Notes under the pieces: model-generated | Told to the model about the DNA's origin: nothing | Seen by the model: the letters and a program-made list of their open reading frames with translations, nothing else | Database searches by the model: none | Shown: in pieces, positions 1-8,572 of the stretch | Layout: each line of letters opens with the position of its first letter | How positions within the stretch are numbered: the first letter of the stretch is position 1 | Translations under genes and position numbers: made by a program | Assembly: GCF_019880205.1 (NCBI RefSeq) | Contig: NZ_CP082292.1 | Coordinates: 2,418,001 to 2,482,000, forward strand | Direction: 5' to 3' | Length of the DNA stretch: 64,000 nucleotides | From: Pantoea alfalfae | GTDB lineage: Bacteria; Pseudomonadota; Gammaproteobacteria; Enterobacterales; Enterobacteriaceae

Positions 1-755
1 GTTCCGGTGCGGCGTCGGGCTGGGATTTCAGTTCGCGCTGGTTTACCGATGCGCATAACTTGTCGACAATCCGTACCACGCAACTGGCTCCGGTTGACCT
101 CAACAGCCTGCTGTTCCATCTGGAGCAGACCCTGTCGAAAGGCTATCAGATGAACAAGCAGAGCGATCTGGCGAAGCAGTACGCCGATCGCGCAGAGAAG
201 CGCCAGGCAGCGATCAACCGCTATCTGTGGGACAGCAAACAGAACTGGTATGCCGACTATGACTGGCAGAAAAAGCAGGTTCATCCGCAGCTGACGGCTG
301 CCGCGCTGTTCCCGCTCTATCTGCAGGTCGCCAGCGATAAGCAGGCTGAAAGCACTGCCAGCGCGGTTGAAAAGCAGCTGCTGAAGCCCGGCGGTCTGGT
401 GACTACCACCGTGAACAACGGCCAGCAGTGGGATGCCCCGAATGGCTGGGCCCCGCTGCAGTGGGTTGCCGTGGAAGGCCTGGAGCATTACAACCAGCCA
501 AAACTGGCGAAAGAGGTAGGCTTACGCTTCCTGCAAAACGTCCAGATGACCTATGACCGTGAGCATAAGCTGGTGGAGAAATATGTCGTTGATGGCAAAA
601 ATCTCGGCGGTGGCGGTGGCGGTGAGTATCCGCTGCAGGACGGCTTCGGCTGGACCAACGGCGTCACGCTGAAACTGCTCGATAAGTACTGCCCGAAAGA
701 TAAAACCTGTAACAGCGCCCACGATATTCCTCAGGCGTCTGCCTCGCAAAACTGA
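1..755 (+). CDS. treA: Periplasmic trehalase, C-terminal part (5' end outside window)
   Basis: This is a glycoside hydrolase family 37 trehalase, which splits trehalose into two glucose molecules in the periplasm. The reading frame is open from base 3, so only about the last 250 residues are present. Visible family motifs are GWDFSSRWFTD near the left edge (its Asp is the known general acid of E. coli TreA), QQWDAPNGWAPLQW, and the glycine run followed by EYPLQDGFGWTNGV. The C-terminal tail after the last helix is short and polar. ymgE and ycgR follow, as treA neighbours them in E. coli, which favours periplasmic TreA over cytoplasmic TreF. The signal peptide cannot be checked here. Confidence 0.95.
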   Translation, partial: SGAASGWDFSSRWFTDAHNLSTIRTTQLAPVDLNSLLFHLEQTLSKGYQMNKQSDLAKQYADRAEKRQAAINRYLWDSKQNWYADYDWQKKQVHPQLTAAALFPLYLQVASDKQAESTASAVEKQLLKPGGLVTTTVNNGQQWDAPNGWAPLQWVAVEGLEHYNQPKLAKEVGLRFLQNVQMTYDREHKLVEKYVVDGKNLGGGGGGEYPLQDGFGWTNGVTLKLLDKYCPKDKTCNSAHDIPQASASQN

Positions 756-763
756 TCCACTCT

Positions 764-792
764 GGATACCTCTGGCCTCGCCGGAGGTATCC
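764..792 (+). terminator. Stem-loop after trehalase gene
   Basis: GGATACCTC pairs with GAGGTATCC across a GC-rich loop, 8 bases after the treA stop. Only a short T tract follows, so this is a probable but not textbook Rho-independent terminator. Confidence 0.6.
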
Positions 793-871
793 GCACGCCT
801 TTTCAGCGAATTTTACTTGACCTTCTTACATCAACAGGCAAAATTGCAGCCAATTTACAAAAGGTAATAAT

Positions 872-890
872 TCTCATTATGATAATGAGA
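872..890 (+). promoter_or_regulatory. Fur box upstream of foxA
   Basis: TCTCATTA-TGA-TAATGAGA is a perfect 19-bp inverted repeat of the NATWAT-rich type bound by Fur. It lies 56 bases before the chosen foxA start, where it would overlap or adjoin the promoter. Iron repression of the receptor follows by inference. Confidence 0.85.
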
Positions 891-946
891 TTGCCTATTA
901 ACAACTTTACTCACCTGCCTTAATCTTTGCTATGAAAGGAACTCCG

Positions 947-3046
947 ATGAAACTGTCACTGTCGCTGAGAGGGTATATTCGCCTCTGCACCCTGGCGCTG
1001 ACCGCGCCTGCTCTGAGTTTCGCTGCCGATATGGTGGTGACTGCACAACCGCAAGAAGATTCGACCTCGCCGACCCAGGGCTATCTGGCCACCACCAGCC
1101 AGGGCGCAACCAAAAGCGACCGTCCGCTGATCACCACGCCGCAGTCGATATCCGTGGTCACCCGCCAGCAGATGCAGGATCAGGGCGCGCTGACCCTGAA
1201 CCAGGCACTGGGCTATAGCTCCGGCGTCTTCACCAACTTTGGCGGTGCCGCGACCCGTTACGACACCATTGCGCTGCGCGGCTTCCACGGCGGCGATGTC
1301 GATAACACCTTCCTCGACGGCATGCGGCTGATGAGCGACGGCGGCAGTTTCAACGTATTGCAGGTGGATAACGCCTTCCTTGAGCGCATCGACGTGATCA
1401 AAGGCCCCTCTTCTGCCCTTTATGGTCAGACGGTGCCGGGCGGACTGGTGAACATGGTCACCAAACGTCCGCAGTTCAGCGAAGAGGGGCATATCCAGCT
1501 GCAGGCGGGCAGTAATGCCACCACCGGTACGATGTTTGACTACACCAATGCCATCAACGATCAGTGGGCGTTTCGCCTGACCGGCGTGACCCGCAACAGC
1601 GATACCCAGTACGATCACACCCGCGAAGAGAAATATGCACTGATGCCGCAGCTGATGTGGCAGCCGGACGAAGATACCCATCTGATCCTGAAAGCCTATC
1701 TGCAGAAGGATCCGTCGGGCGGTTATCACGGTTCGGTACCGGGTGACGGCAGCCTCACCGAACATAACGGCTACAAGCTGAGCAACGGCTTTTATGAGGG
1801 CAACAGCGATCTCGATCAGTTCAAGCGTCGCGAGCAGATCTACAGCTTCGATTTCGCCCATCGCTTCAACGACGTCTGGTCATTCTCCTCAACTGGCAGC
1901 TACAGCCACTCGAATGTCGATCTCGATCAGGTCTATCAGGTTGGCTGGGATGAAAATAATCCCGACCTGCTGAACCGTTCTTACTCCGGTGAGCGCTCGT
2001 CGCTCTCCGCCTGGTCCACCGATAACCGCTTACAGGCGGAGTTCGACACCGCTGAACTGGAGCACCGCGTCACCCTGGGTGCCGAGTATCATCGTTACAA
2101 AAATGAGATCAGCGCGGCGGGCGGTTCAGCCAGTCAGCTCAATGCCCTGACCGGCGAGCAGGTAGGCGACATGCCGGATTACACCTGGGCCGATAAAACC
2201 CGTCGCTACTATCAGACCGGCCTCTATCTGCAGGATGAGATGAAGCTGGATCGCTGGCATCTGGATCTCTCCGGTCGTTATGACCGCATCGTCGCCAATA
2301 ACAGCGGCAATGAGCGTCGTCAGGATGATCACATCAGCGGACGCGCTGCGCTGCTCTATGCCTTCGACAACGGCATCTCGCCTTACGTCAGCTGGAGCCA
2401 GGCGATTACCCCGACCGCGCTCACCGATTCCAACAATAACCTGCTGAAGCCCACCACCGCGGAGCAGTATGAAGCCGGGGTGAAATATCAGCCGGTCGGC
2501 ACCCGCGATCTCTATAGCGTGGCGGTCTATGACCTGACGCAGAAAGATGTGGCGAACCGGGAAGCACCGACGCCGTTCTTTACGCCATCGGGCAAAGTTC
2601 ATTCACAAGGTATCGAGCTGGAAGCGCGTAATCAGTTAACCCCGCGTCTGAGCACCGTGGCGAGCTATACGCTGAATCGTCTGCGCTTTAAAGAGTCGGT
2701 GGATGGCAACGACGGACATACGCCGTATGTCACCCCCAACAGCATGGCGGCGCTCTGGGGTCACTATCAGTTTGATTACGGTCTGAGTGCGGGTGCAGGT
2801 GTGCGTTACATCGGCAAACAGTGGGCAGACAATGAAAACACCACGCGCGTGCCGTCGGTGACGCTGTTTGATGCGTCAGTGCGGGCCGATCTCGGCGTCT
2901 GGAACAGCAGCCTGAAAGGTGCCTGGGTGCAGGTAAACGCCAATAATCTGACCGACCGCACCTATGTGGCAGGCTGTTACGGTACGGGCTTCTGCTACTG
3001 GGGCGCGGAACGCAGCGTGATGGCGACAGTCGGTTACGACTTCTGA
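947..3046 (+). CDS. foxA: TonB-dependent ferrioxamine receptor
   Basis: Outer-membrane TonB-dependent receptor of about 699 residues. A signal peptide ends near ALSFA, followed by a TonB-box-like DMVVTAQ. The plug domain carries TPQSISVVTRQQM, ALRGFHGGDVDNTFLDG and VIKGPSSALYGQ, and the barrel ends in a terminal Phe (VGYDF). A Cys pair near the end (GCYGTGFCYWG) and the whole sequence resemble Yersinia FoxA, the ferrioxamine B receptor, more than FhuA or FcuA. ATG 947 is preferred over ATG 932 because AAAGGA lies six bases upstream of it. A Fur box upstream implies iron repression. No siderophore biosynthesis genes are adjacent, so it may take up its own or foreign desferrioxamine. Confidence 0.88.
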   Translation: MKLSLSLRGYIRLCTLALTAPALSFAADMVVTAQPQEDSTSPTQGYLATTSQGATKSDRPLITTPQSISVVTRQQMQDQGALTLNQALGYSSGVFTNFGGAATRYDTIALRGFHGGDVDNTFLDGMRLMSDGGSFNVLQVDNAFLERIDVIKGPSSALYGQTVPGGLVNMVTKRPQFSEEGHIQLQAGSNATTGTMFDYTNAINDQWAFRLTGVTRNSDTQYDHTREEKYALMPQLMWQPDEDTHLILKAYLQKDPSGGYHGSVPGDGSLTEHNGYKLSNGFYEGNSDLDQFKRREQIYSFDFAHRFNDVWSFSSTGSYSHSNVDLDQVYQVGWDENNPDLLNRSYSGERSSLSAWSTDNRLQAEFDTAELEHRVTLGAEYHRYKNEISAAGGSASQLNALTGEQVGDMPDYTWADKTRRYYQTGLYLQDEMKLDRWHLDLSGRYDRIVANNSGNERRQDDHISGRAALLYAFDNGISPYVSWSQAITPTALTDSNNNLLKPTTAEQYEAGVKYQPVGTRDLYSVAVYDLTQKDVANREAPTPFFTPSGKVHSQGIELEARNQLTPRLSTVASYTLNRLRFKESVDGNDGHTPYVTPNSMAALWGHYQFDYGLSAGAGVRYIGKQWADNENTTRVPSVTLFDASVRADLGVWNSSLKGAWVQVNANNLTDRTYVAGCYGTGFCYWGAERSVMATVGYDF

Positions 3047-3068
3047 TTAAAAGTAAGAGATAAAAAAA

Positions 3069-3095
3069 GGGGACGAATCGCTTCGTCCCCTTTTT
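3069..3095. terminator. Bidirectional terminator between foxA and ymgE
   Basis: GGGGACGAA/TTCGTCCCC with a four-base loop is flanked by an A run on the left and a T run on the right. It can end foxA rightward and the convergent ymgE leftward. Confidence 0.9.
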
Positions 3096-3112
3096 CGTTT
3101 AAACCGTTACGG

Positions 3113-3361
3113 TCAACTGCGTACTTTGCGGTAGATAAACAGCACCACGATGGCACCGATAACAGCGACCACAAAGCTTCCGAAGTTAAACCCATCGACG
3201 CGGCCGAAGCCAAACAGCGTACTGATCCAGCCACCCACTACAGCACCGATAATACCCAGAACAATAGTCAGAATGAAACCGCCACCGTCTTTACCCGGCA
3301 TAATCCACTTAGCCAGAATACCCGCGATTAAGCCAAAGACGATCCAGGAAATAATACCCAT
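3113..3361 (-). CDS. ymgE: GlsB/YeaQ/YmgE family small membrane protein
   Basis: An 82-residue, very hydrophobic, glycine-rich protein of the transglycosylase-associated (GlsB/YeaQ/YmgE) family, nearly the same length as E. coli YmgE. The hallmark KWIMPGKDGGGF lies between the first two of three predicted membrane helices. The family is stress-induced and of unknown biochemical role. The position between treA and ycgR matches E. coli ymgE rather than yeaQ. A strong ribosome site (aaggagcaac) precedes the ATG. Confidence 0.9.
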   Translation of the reverse strand: MGIISWIVFGLIAGILAKWIMPGKDGGGFILTIVLGIIGAVVGGWISTLFGFGRVDGFNFGSFVVAVIGAIVVLFIYRKVRS

Positions 3362-3489
3362 CTGTTGCTCCTTCCTTTTTATGATTAAAGCGTGAACGCC
3401 TGATTTATCAAGCGGTTTACCGCGATAAGTATAGCCAGCTTTTTGAAAAACGCCTCACGGGTCACACTATTTTTTAAGAATTCAGCGAC

Positions 3490-3516
3490 TAAAGCTTTTT
3501 TTTGCCGCGCCGATAA
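3490..3516 (+). promoter_or_regulatory. FliA (sigma-28) promoter for ycgR
   Basis: TAAAGCTT, an 11-base spacer and GCCGATAA match the flagellar class 3 consensus TAAAGTTT-N11-GCCGATAA with one difference. It ends about 55 bases before the ycgR start, so the gene should be expressed with the flagellar regulon. Confidence 0.88.
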
Positions 3517-3570
3517 CCGGGATGAGGCAAAAAAACAGCATAAATACAGTAACCCCTTGCGGAGCAGGAC

Positions 3571-4305
3571 GTGAAAGAAGCCGACCAGGAACAATATTTA
3601 AAACGTGGCACGCTGGCGGTTCTGGGCGTAATGAAAGATCTGCTGCGCCTGCAGACGCCACTACTGGTGCGCTTCGCGCGCGGGCAGTTTATCAGCCGGA
3701 TGCTGGCTGCCGATGAAGATCGCCTGCTGTTTGACCTGGGCAGTAATAATCTGGATAACGAGTACGCCCTGACCAGCGACGATCTCAGCATTACTGCTGA
3801 AACCTATGGCGCGAAGGTAGAGTTCAGCCTCGCCTCACTGGAGAGGGTGGAGTTTGAAGGATTGCCTGCCTTCAGCGCACCGTTACCGGAGCTGCTGTGG
3901 CAGATTCAGCGTCGTGAGTTTTTCCGCGTCTGCGCCCCGCTGGAACCGCAGTTCTGGTGTCATACCGTGTGGCCGGATGGCAGTAAAACACGCCTGCGGT
4001 TACAGGATCTGTCACTGGGCGGAATCGGCGTGCTGGTGGATGAACCGCTGCCGGAGGGGTTGCAGAACGGTGACAGCTTCAATCCGTTCCGGGTCGAGCT
4101 GGGGGAGTATGGTCATTTTGACGTGCCGGTAAAGCTGCTGAGCATTGGCGAGCGCAGCGTGGTGACCCGCAAGAACGAAACCCGCATCACACCGCGACTG
4201 AGCTTTCGTTTTGCCACGCTGAACCCGACGCAGGAGCGGCAGCTTCAGCAGATTATTTTTGCCCTTGAGCGCCTGGCTCGCGATAAATCAAACCGCTTCC
4301 AGTAA
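3571..4305 (+). CDS. ycgR: Flagellar brake protein YcgR (PilZ domain)
   Basis: A c-di-GMP receptor that slows the flagellar motor when ligand is bound. It is 244 residues, the E. coli length. An N-terminal YcgR domain spans about residues 1-105 and a PilZ domain follows. The PilZ ligand motifs are visible: RREFFR (RxxxR type, near residue 111) and DLSLGGIGV (D/NxSxxG). The start is GTG, preceded by GGAGCAGG at normal spacing. An upstream sigma-28 promoter agrees with its role in motility. No flagellar structural genes are in the window. Confidence 0.95.
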   Translation: MKEADQEQYLKRGTLAVLGVMKDLLRLQTPLLVRFARGQFISRMLAADEDRLLFDLGSNNLDNEYALTSDDLSITAETYGAKVEFSLASLERVEFEGLPAFSAPLPELLWQIQRREFFRVCAPLEPQFWCHTVWPDGSKTRLRLQDLSLGGIGVLVDEPLPEGLQNGDSFNPFRVELGEYGHFDVPVKLLSIGERSVVTRKNETRITPRLSFRFATLNPTQERQLQQIIFALERLARDKSNRFQ

Positions 4306-4401
4306 CCGCTTTATGGATGCGCCACGCAGGTGGGCCGCATCCAGGCTATGCTTCTTGCTTGTTTTCTTTTAAACCGGAACCCAGCAAGGAGACCCTCCCC
4401 A

Positions 4402-5532
4402 ATGGAAAACTGGCTCGCTTCACGTCGTTTTCAATCCCTCTTTTTTAATCAGGAACTCTGGCTCAACAGCGCCATCGTAGTAGTTTCCACGCTGGTGATT
4501 TACTGGGTATTACGTACCCTGATTCGCTTTATCTCCAACCGGATTGCACTTTACAGCGAACATCGTCATGTCCGCGCGACCGCGATTCTGGTGGAGATAC
4601 TGCGCAGCACCAGCCAGACCCTGCTGCTGATCTTTTCACTGCTGATTGCCCTGAAGTTTGTGGATCTGCCCGCGTCCTGGAGCGTCACCATCGCACACGG
4701 CTGGTTCCTGGCGCTGATCGTTCAGCTCGCGCTGTGGATCGACTGCGGCATCCGGCTCTGGCTGAAAAGCCTGCTGCGTGACCCGCTGCACGTACGCAAC
4801 CCGGTCACTACGGTGATCCTCGGGATTTTGCTGCGGGTGGTGGTCTGGATCATGATGTTCCTGGCCATTCTGTCGAACATGGGCATCAATATTACCGCAC
4901 TGGTCGCCAGCCTTGGAGTGGGTGGTATCGCGATTGCGCTGGCGATTCAGACGGTACTGAGCGATGTGTTTGCGTCGCTGGCGATTGGCTTCGATAAGCC
5001 GTTCGAGCACGGCGATTTTATTGTCTTTGGTGATATTGCCGGTTCCATTGAGCACATTGGCCTGAAAACGACCCGGCTGCGCAGCCTGAGTGGTGAGCAG
5101 ATCGTCTGCTCAAATACCATTCTGTTGCAGCAGACGATCCACAACTATAAGCGTATGCAGCAGCGCCGCATCGTGTTTAAGTTTGGTATCAGCTACGCCA
5201 CGCCGTCAGAGCAGGTCCGGGAGATCAGCCCGCTGGTGAAAGAGATTATCCAGGGCGTTGAGACCACCCGTTTTGACCGCGCCCACTTCCTGGCCTTTGA
5301 AGATTCAAAACTGACCTTTGAAGTGGTCTATTTTGTGCTGGATGCGGATTACAATAAGTACATGGATATTCAGCAGGAGATTAACCTGCAGCTGATGGCG
5401 GCACTGGAAGAGCGTAACATCCGTTTCGCCTTCCCGATTCGTCAGGTTGAGTTCAGCGGGGGTAATCTGCCGCCGGTGGATCTGGTTGCGATACAGAATG
5501 ACGATGACGAGGTGCGCAGAATGGTGCGCTAA
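4402..5532 (+). CDS. MscS-family mechanosensitive channel
   Basis: Inner-membrane channel of the small-conductance mechanosensitive family, 376 residues from ATG 4402, which has AAGGAGA nine bases upstream; a longer upstream extension is unlikely. There are four or five hydrophobic helices before residue about 180. The last, Gly/Ala-rich stretch (SLGVGGIAIALAIQTVLSDV) is the pore-lining helix of MscS proteins, followed by the cytoplasmic beta domain (FDKPFEHGDFIVFGDIAGSI). The family releases solutes on hypo-osmotic shock. Which E. coli paralogue it corresponds to is not clear, so no symbol is given. Confidence 0.85.
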   Translation: MENWLASRRFQSLFFNQELWLNSAIVVVSTLVIYWVLRTLIRFISNRIALYSEHRHVRATAILVEILRSTSQTLLLIFSLLIALKFVDLPASWSVTIAHGWFLALIVQLALWIDCGIRLWLKSLLRDPLHVRNPVTTVILGILLRVVVWIMMFLAILSNMGINITALVASLGVGGIAIALAIQTVLSDVFASLAIGFDKPFEHGDFIVFGDIAGSIEHIGLKTTRLRSLSGEQIVCSNTILLQQTIHNYKRMQQRRIVFKFGISYATPSEQVREISPLVKEIIQGVETTRFDRAHFLAFEDSKLTFEVVYFVLDADYNKYMDIQQEINLQLMAALEERNIRFAFPIRQVEFSGGNLPPVDLVAIQNDDDEVRRMVR

Positions 5533-5643
5533 ATCAGTGCCCGCCTTTCTTTTCAGGCGTGGCGCGCATACAAGCCGGTGCGGGCGGAATCGTGACCGCA
5601 TCGGCTGCTTCACCCCTTGCATTCAGCCGTTCCGCCTTACCGC

Positions 5644-7062
5644 TTACTGATGCCGGTAGCAGCTCACGCCGAGATACTCACTGAACGCTTCCTGCAGCAC
5701 GCCAGCCGTGGCCGAGTGGTTCATCGCCACGTGATGCTCAAAGCCATTGCGGCAGATCCACGCCAGCAGCGTCTCCAGCTGCGGCACCTGAATGACCGCG
5801 CGACAGCCGACCGTGTCCAGCGGATCGGTGACAGATATTCCTTCACCCACATAGGCTTTGATTTCGCCGCTGAAGTCATCGGTCGAGAGGCGAAAATAGG
5901 TGAGATCGCCCTGCTTCATCCGGCCATGCACCGCGCCGCAGGTGTTCTCTTTGCCCACGGTGGTGCCAATAATATCCGCCGTGCCCATGGTCGGTGACTC
6001 CAGGCTGGCGCTGGCAAAATTCCCGCAATGAAACAGCACACACTTGTCCCGCTCGTCGCCAAAGTTGTTGTTCCAGTCCGCCAGTGAAGCAGGACTCAAC
6101 GAACAACTGGCGAGCGCATACATCGACAGCGCACCCATCACGTCCACTTCACAGGCGCTGGGCATCAGTTGACCCGACATCACGCTCATAATTGAGCAGA
6201 CGTTGATGCCCAGGTTTTCCTGCAGCGACGTCCAGCACTGAATGGCAGTCGTATCGATATCGTTGTCGCTGATCCACTCGCTGATCACCACAAACAGTTT
6301 GGCCATGGTCACCAGTTTGTCACCCGGAATCCCGCGCGCATCGGCGTTGGCTTCCAGGATTTCGCGCTTCTCTGCCACGCGGATATCGTCATCACGCAGC
6401 CGGTTAGTGCGGGTAAAAATTTCTGATAGATCCAGGGTTTCTACCGCGATGCCCATCTTCTCCAGCAGCTTTTCGCTGTAGCGCACGGTGTTGAATCCGG
6501 CGGGCCGCGCACCAATCGCGCCGACACGAACCCGCCGCATCGCATTCACCACCCGACAGAGCTGGCTGAAACGCTGTAAATCCTGCTGAAAAACTTCGCC
6601 GCTCAGGGCGCAGACATGCTGACGGGTCAGGGTAAACGGGATGCCGTACTGCCGCAGGTTGTTGCAGAGCGAGATTTTACCGCAGAAGCTGTCACGTCGG
6701 GTCGCCAGCCCCATTTTATCCAGGTTGTCCTCTTCTGCCTGCACCAGCACTGGCACATTCAGCCCGGCCAGACGCAGCGCTTCGGCAATGGCCTTTTCGT
6801 CACCAAAGTTAGGCAGCAGCACCACAATGCCGTGAATCGCTTCGCGATGCTGGCGAAACAGCGCAGCGCAGGTTTTGGCCTCCTGCCGCGTCTCGACGCC
6901 GCCCAGATTGGTCTGGGTTTCATCCAGCATCACCGTATTAATGTTCATCTTTTCAAACAGCGCAACCGCCTGCTGGCGCGCCTCGCCCACCAGATAGCTG
7001 GGAAAAAATCCCCGGTTGCCAATAATGACGCCGAAGGTTAACTGCTGAGGAAGTGTTGACAT
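5644..7062 (-). CDS. Sugar isomerase, L-fucose/L-arabinose isomerase superfamily
   Basis: A 472-residue protein with the fold pattern of fucose/arabinose isomerase-type ketol isomerases: N-terminal GVIIGNRGFFPSYLV, a middle domain with VRVGAIGARPAGFNTVRYSE, and a C-terminal domain containing FHCGNFASA and MNHSAT. It would convert an aldose into its ketose. It is the last gene of a unit with a split transketolase and an FGGY kinase, 20 bases after the kinase. Isomerase, kinase, transketolase is the order of reactions in the known transketolase-type D-apiose pathway (apiose to apulose, apulose 4-phosphate, then xylulose 5-phosphate plus dihydroxyacetone phosphate). That substrate is inferred, not proven. 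Another pentose or tetrose would also fit. Confidence 0.75.
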   Translation of the reverse strand: MSTLPQQLTFGVIIGNRGFFPSYLVGEARQQAVALFEKMNINTVMLDETQTNLGGVETRQEAKTCAALFRQHREAIHGIVVLLPNFGDEKAIAEALRLAGLNVPVLVQAEEDNLDKMGLATRRDSFCGKISLCNNLRQYGIPFTLTRQHVCALSGEVFQQDLQRFSQLCRVVNAMRRVRVGAIGARPAGFNTVRYSEKLLEKMGIAVETLDLSEIFTRTNRLRDDDIRVAEKREILEANADARGIPGDKLVTMAKLFVVISEWISDNDIDTTAIQCWTSLQENLGINVCSIMSVMSGQLMPSACEVDVMGALSMYALASCSLSPASLADWNNNFGDERDKCVLFHCGNFASASLESPTMGTADIIGTTVGKENTCGAVHGRMKQGDLTYFRLSTDDFSGEIKAYVGEGISVTDPLDTVGCRAVIQVPQLETLLAWICRNGFEHHVAMNHSATAGVLQEAFSEYLGVSCYRHQ

Positions 7063-7082
7063 GTCTCTGCTCCGGTTAAGGA

Positions 7083-8570
7083 TTAATGTGGCTGATAACG
7101 ACAGCGTGCAACGGCGTCGATCCAGCCTTTATAGTTTTCCTGCATACGCTGCGCGAGCTCTTCACGCGGCATGATGACACTGCCACCCTGCAGTGCCTGC
7201 ATATCACTGCCCTGCTGCCACCATCCCAGTACTTTGCCCGCCAGCAGCGCCGCGCCCAGCGCGGAAACCTCGGCGGTCGGCACACGCTGCAGCGGCCGCT
7301 GTAACACATCCGCCTGTAACTGCATCAGCCAGCTGTTTTCGGTGGCGCTGCCATCCACACAGAGAGCCGGGAGCTGCTGGCCGCTGGCCTGCTCCATCGC
7401 AAAAAAGACGTCGGCGATTTGCCAGACGATTGACTCCAGCGCGACCCGTGCCAGTACATCGGGCGTGGCGGCGTCCGTCAGTCCACATACCATGCCGCGC
7501 GCCTGCAGATCCCACCAGGGCGCGCCCAGACCGGAGAGCGCCGGGACAAAATAGATGCTCTGATTGTCGTCGCAGCGCTGCGCCATGGCGGTCAGCGCAC
7601 GCGGATCCTGCACGCCGAGCAGTTTGCCCAGCCAGGCGGCACCGGAACCGGTATGGGTGATATTGCCTTCAAAGGCATAACGCAGCGTGCCGTCGTGCCA
7701 GGCCACGGTGGTGCTGAGGCCATTTTCCGTCAGCAGCGGCGTCGCCATCGACATCATCAGTGAAGAGCCGGTGCCGTAGGTGGCTTTCACCACTTCTGAC
7801 TCGCCGCGCCGCTGCGCCTGCAGTGCAGCATGGGAGTCACCGATGCGCGCCAGAATTGGCGTGCCGGGCGCTAAGCCGGGAATGTTACGCACCGCGACAA
7901 CGCCCTGTTCGCTGGCGGAGGAGGTAATACGTGGCAGTGCGGCGCGCGGTAGCTGAAACAGCGTCAGCAGCTCGTCGTCCCAGTCATTGAGATGCAGGCT
8001 ATAAAGTTGAGTGCGGGCTGCGTTGGCGTGATCGGTAACGAATATCTCGCCTGCGCTGAGCTGCCAGCTGAGCCAGCTGTCGACAGTGCCGATGCAAAGC
8101 TCACCGGCTGCGGCCCGCGCTGCGCCATCGGGAATGGCGGCCAGCATCCCGGTCAGCTTGGCGGCAGGAAACATCGGATCAACGGCGAGCCCGGTTAAGC
8201 CGGTGATACGTGGCGCTTTGCCCGCCTGATGCAGATCGCGACAGAATGATTCAGAGCGGCGATCCTGCCAGCTCACCAGTGGCGTCAGGGGCTGACCATC
8301 ACACCGCTGCCAGATCAGCACCGACTCGCGCTGATTGCTGATCGCCACGGCCGCAACAGGCGCGCCATCACAGGCTGACAGACACTGGATGATTGCCTGC
8401 TTTACCGCCTGCCAGATTGCCATAGGGTCCTGCTCCGCCAGTCCGGGCTGCGGATGTTGCAGGGTTAAACTCTGGCTGCCGCGCGCCACTACGCGGCCAC
8501 TGCGATCAACCGTAATCGCCTTGGCGTTGGTGGTGCCTTCGTCAATCGCCAGAATCAGGGGTCCCACCAT
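7083..8570 (-). CDS. FGGY-family carbohydrate kinase
   Basis: A 495-residue ATP-dependent sugar kinase. The N-terminal phosphate loop is ILAIDEGTTNAKA. ATYGTGSSLMM and GLGAPWWD lie in the middle, and the C-terminal ATPase lobe has DGSATENSWLMQLQADVL and SALGAALLAG, all as in glycerol or xylulose kinases. It should phosphorylate the ketose made by the adjacent isomerase. In the inferred apiose pathway it would be the apulose kinase. The gap to the upstream transketolase half is two bases, so the genes are translationally close. Glycerol or erythritol kinase activity is less likely because no dehydrogenase genes are nearby. Confidence 0.8.
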   Translation of the reverse strand: MVGPLILAIDEGTTNAKAITVDRSGRVVARGSQSLTLQHPQPGLAEQDPMAIWQAVKQAIIQCLSACDGAPVAAVAISNQRESVLIWQRCDGQPLTPLVSWQDRRSESFCRDLHQAGKAPRITGLTGLAVDPMFPAAKLTGMLAAIPDGAARAAAGELCIGTVDSWLSWQLSAGEIFVTDHANAARTQLYSLHLNDWDDELLTLFQLPRAALPRITSSASEQGVVAVRNIPGLAPGTPILARIGDSHAALQAQRRGESEVVKATYGTGSSLMMSMATPLLTENGLSTTVAWHDGTLRYAFEGNITHTGSGAAWLGKLLGVQDPRALTAMAQRCDDNQSIYFVPALSGLGAPWWDLQARGMVCGLTDAATPDVLARVALESIVWQIADVFFAMEQASGQQLPALCVDGSATENSWLMQLQADVLQRPLQRVPTAEVSALGAALLAGKVLGWWQQGSDMQALQGGSVIMPREELAQRMQENYKGWIDAVARCRYQPH

Positions 8571-8572
8571 TT

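Noticed and set aside
600..635. GGTGGCGGT-type repeat near the end of treA
   Set aside because: It encodes the conserved glycine run of trehalases before EYPLQDGFGW, not an independent repeat element.
956..1861. Long antisense frame inside foxA
   Set aside because: GC-rich coding sequence gives open antisense frames; no ribosome site or family resemblance, while the sense strand is clearly a TonB receptor.
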